In this document: in pieces, positions 62,646 through 64,000 of the stretch
Numbering within the stretch: position 1 is the stretch's first letter
How the letters are laid out: every line of letters begins with the position of its first letter
Source of the DNA: Larus michahellis
Lineage: Eukaryota; Chordata; Aves; Charadriiformes; Laridae
Reading direction: 5' to 3'
Length of the DNA stretch: 64,000 nt
Assembly (NCBI RefSeq): GCF_964199755.1
Contig: NC_133897.1
Coordinates: 137,894,125 to 137,958,124, forward strand
Position numbers and translations under genes: made by a program
The notes under the pieces: generated by a model
Database searches by the model: none
Told to the model about the DNA's origin: nothing
The model's input: the letters and a program-made list of their open reading frames with translations, nothing else

Positions 62646-64000
62646 TTCAACAAAAACTGTTTTCTTGCAGCCAAGAGTATTTGAAGCTCAAATTTGAATT
62701 TAGTGAATTATTTTAGCTAAAAGAAATGAGGTTAGAGGAAGTTATTGTTGCAGACAGAGAAGTAATCATTATGTCTCAAAATTTTCTAAATGAGGTACAT
62801 TAGGATATGAAATATTTCTAAACCAAATGCACCTAAGGTCATGTTCGGAACTGTCTCAAAAAGAGACAAAGCCTATATGGGAGGGGAGATAAGGGAATGT
62901 AGGTATGGAATATTGGGCTAAAATGCAGTCCCTTTTCTTTAATGTACAGAAGTAGAAAACATTGTTTGCATAAAGAGAACTGTAACGGTCTGTGTGCTTG
63001 TCTTCAGAAACATCAATTACAGCAGAGATTATTATCTCTTAAAGTGGCATTTAATTAGTGGAATTTTATCTGAAATACCACTAAAACACTTCCTTGCCAA
63101 TGATGTCAAATCCCTTCCTTTTTATATCTAGAGGAATCAGTCGTAGGATTAACTACTCTAATGATACAAGTCAGACAGCTTTGGGTACCTGCCCAGCAGG
63201 AGTGGGGCTACGAAGTCAACAGACTCCTCCAACAGAAGCTACAAAGAGCATCCTTCACTCCAGCAGTGCCTGGTATCTGCGGGATTAAATGCATGTTCAG
63301 GAAGGGACCCTTTGGAGAAGCCTGACTGTTAGTGATGATACATGTTTGTTGGGCAGCAGGGCAGGGTCTCCTTGCCTGAGCTGTTTTGCCTCTGGCTTAG
63401 AGAACAGATGAGTTGAGAGATCTTCTTTACTAGAGATGGATGACCGAGTATGCATGTGTGTGGTGAGGTGTTGCTTGAAGGGAGGAAAATGCGAACCAAA
63501 GAAGAGTGATTGAACTGCTCATTAAATTTAATAGCCTTGCTATTTATACTGGAGGTGGCTTTGCAGCAATGGGTAGGAATGCATTAGCCAAAGGAAAATC
63601 TAAATATGACCTAACAAAGCTAGAAGGGGATCTGAGAACTTGGACAGAAATGGTACTAGTTTATAATTTTCCCTTTTTTTTTTTTTTTTTTCTTCAACAA
63701 GCTACTCCCTGTTTCACGAATATCTCTCCAACTTGCATGGTAAAGCTTCATTAGCTTTACCATGAGAAAGGCATATCCAAACGAAGCTTTGCTATCATCA
63801 GGAGTGTTCCTAGTTGTGAACAGGGAGGCTACTCCTCCACTGCCAGGCAAGAGCAGGATAGGAAAAGTGTTGCGAGCTTAATGCATCAGGAAGACCAGTT
63901 TTATAGCATGAGCCTGGAAGTGGGAAACCATACAGTCACTAGCTAAAGGCTGCACTTAAAATTCACAGGGCCCAAACATAAAATTCAAGGGCTGCATTCC
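62646..64000. other. Intergenic DNA to window end
   Basis: AT-rich; a long T-run lies at about 63672-63690 and a perfect hairpin at 63736-63764. A plus-strand frame from 63506 runs into the T-run and has no recognised content. No gene supported. Confidence 0.55.
63736..63764. repeat. Perfect 12-base hairpin with 5-base loop
   Basis: CATGGTAAAGCT (63736-63747) and AGCTTTACCATG (63753-63764) are exact reverse complements around TCATT. It lies about 45 bases after a long T-run. Confidence 0.95.

Noticed and set aside
17276..64000. ZNF704, expected next gene on the opposite strand
   Set aside because: No minus-strand frame resembled its zinc finger or C-terminal region; it probably lies beyond the window.

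Overview
The window is vertebrate nuclear DNA, almost certainly from a bird. Three young CR1 LINE tails end in the avian AATCATAGAATGG-type terminus (in reverse complement), an older CR1 copy is present, and there is a solitary LTR of the ERVL type that is widespread in neoavian birds. The only gene I can name is split into exons, has a long AT-rich 3' flank and shows no prokaryotic features.

Positions 1-12,265 (plus strand) hold the 3' part of ZBTB10, a BTB/C2H2 zinc-finger transcription factor. Three coding exons are visible: 6403-6576 (four 12-residue repeats [12 protein letters not shown]), 8642-8817 (zinc finger 1 and most of finger 2) and 11960-12265 (the last His of finger 2, a degenerate third finger, an acidic tail and the stop codon). 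Reading phases agree across both junctions (phase 1, then phase 0). The intron after the repeat exon appears to use a GC donor. The BTB domain and the rest of the N-terminus lie upstream of the window. From 12,266 to roughly 17 kb is probable 3'UTR with several AATAAA signals, one candidate miR-27 seed match and a stretch identical to the core of the MYC promoter G-quadruplex.

From about 17 to 64 kb no known protein gene is recognised. This is mostly AT-rich intergenic DNA with simple repeats, old repeat remnants (MIR-like inside a ZBTB10 intron, L2-like at 43.2 kb), two further CR1 tails (56.1 and 62.3 kb) and the solitary LTR (51.4-52.0 kb). The exception is a strong CpG island at about 44.3-45.2 kb. 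Good splice signals lie on both sides of it. Leftward on the minus strand there is a first exon ending at 44,424, then well-formed internal exons at 43,622-43,559 and 41,949-41,867. Rightward on the plus strand there is a donor at 45,183 and a candidate terminal exon starting at 45,927, whose stop codon overlaps an AATAAA. I read this as an unnamed bidirectional promoter driving uncharacterised transcripts; whether they code for protein is open.

Several isolated segments (about 22.9, 39.5 and 41.3 kb on the minus strand, 46.0 and 61.0 kb on the plus strand) translate to plausible helical peptides next to splice-like sites. They are reported as findings, not genes. ZNF704, the expected downstream neighbour, was not found.
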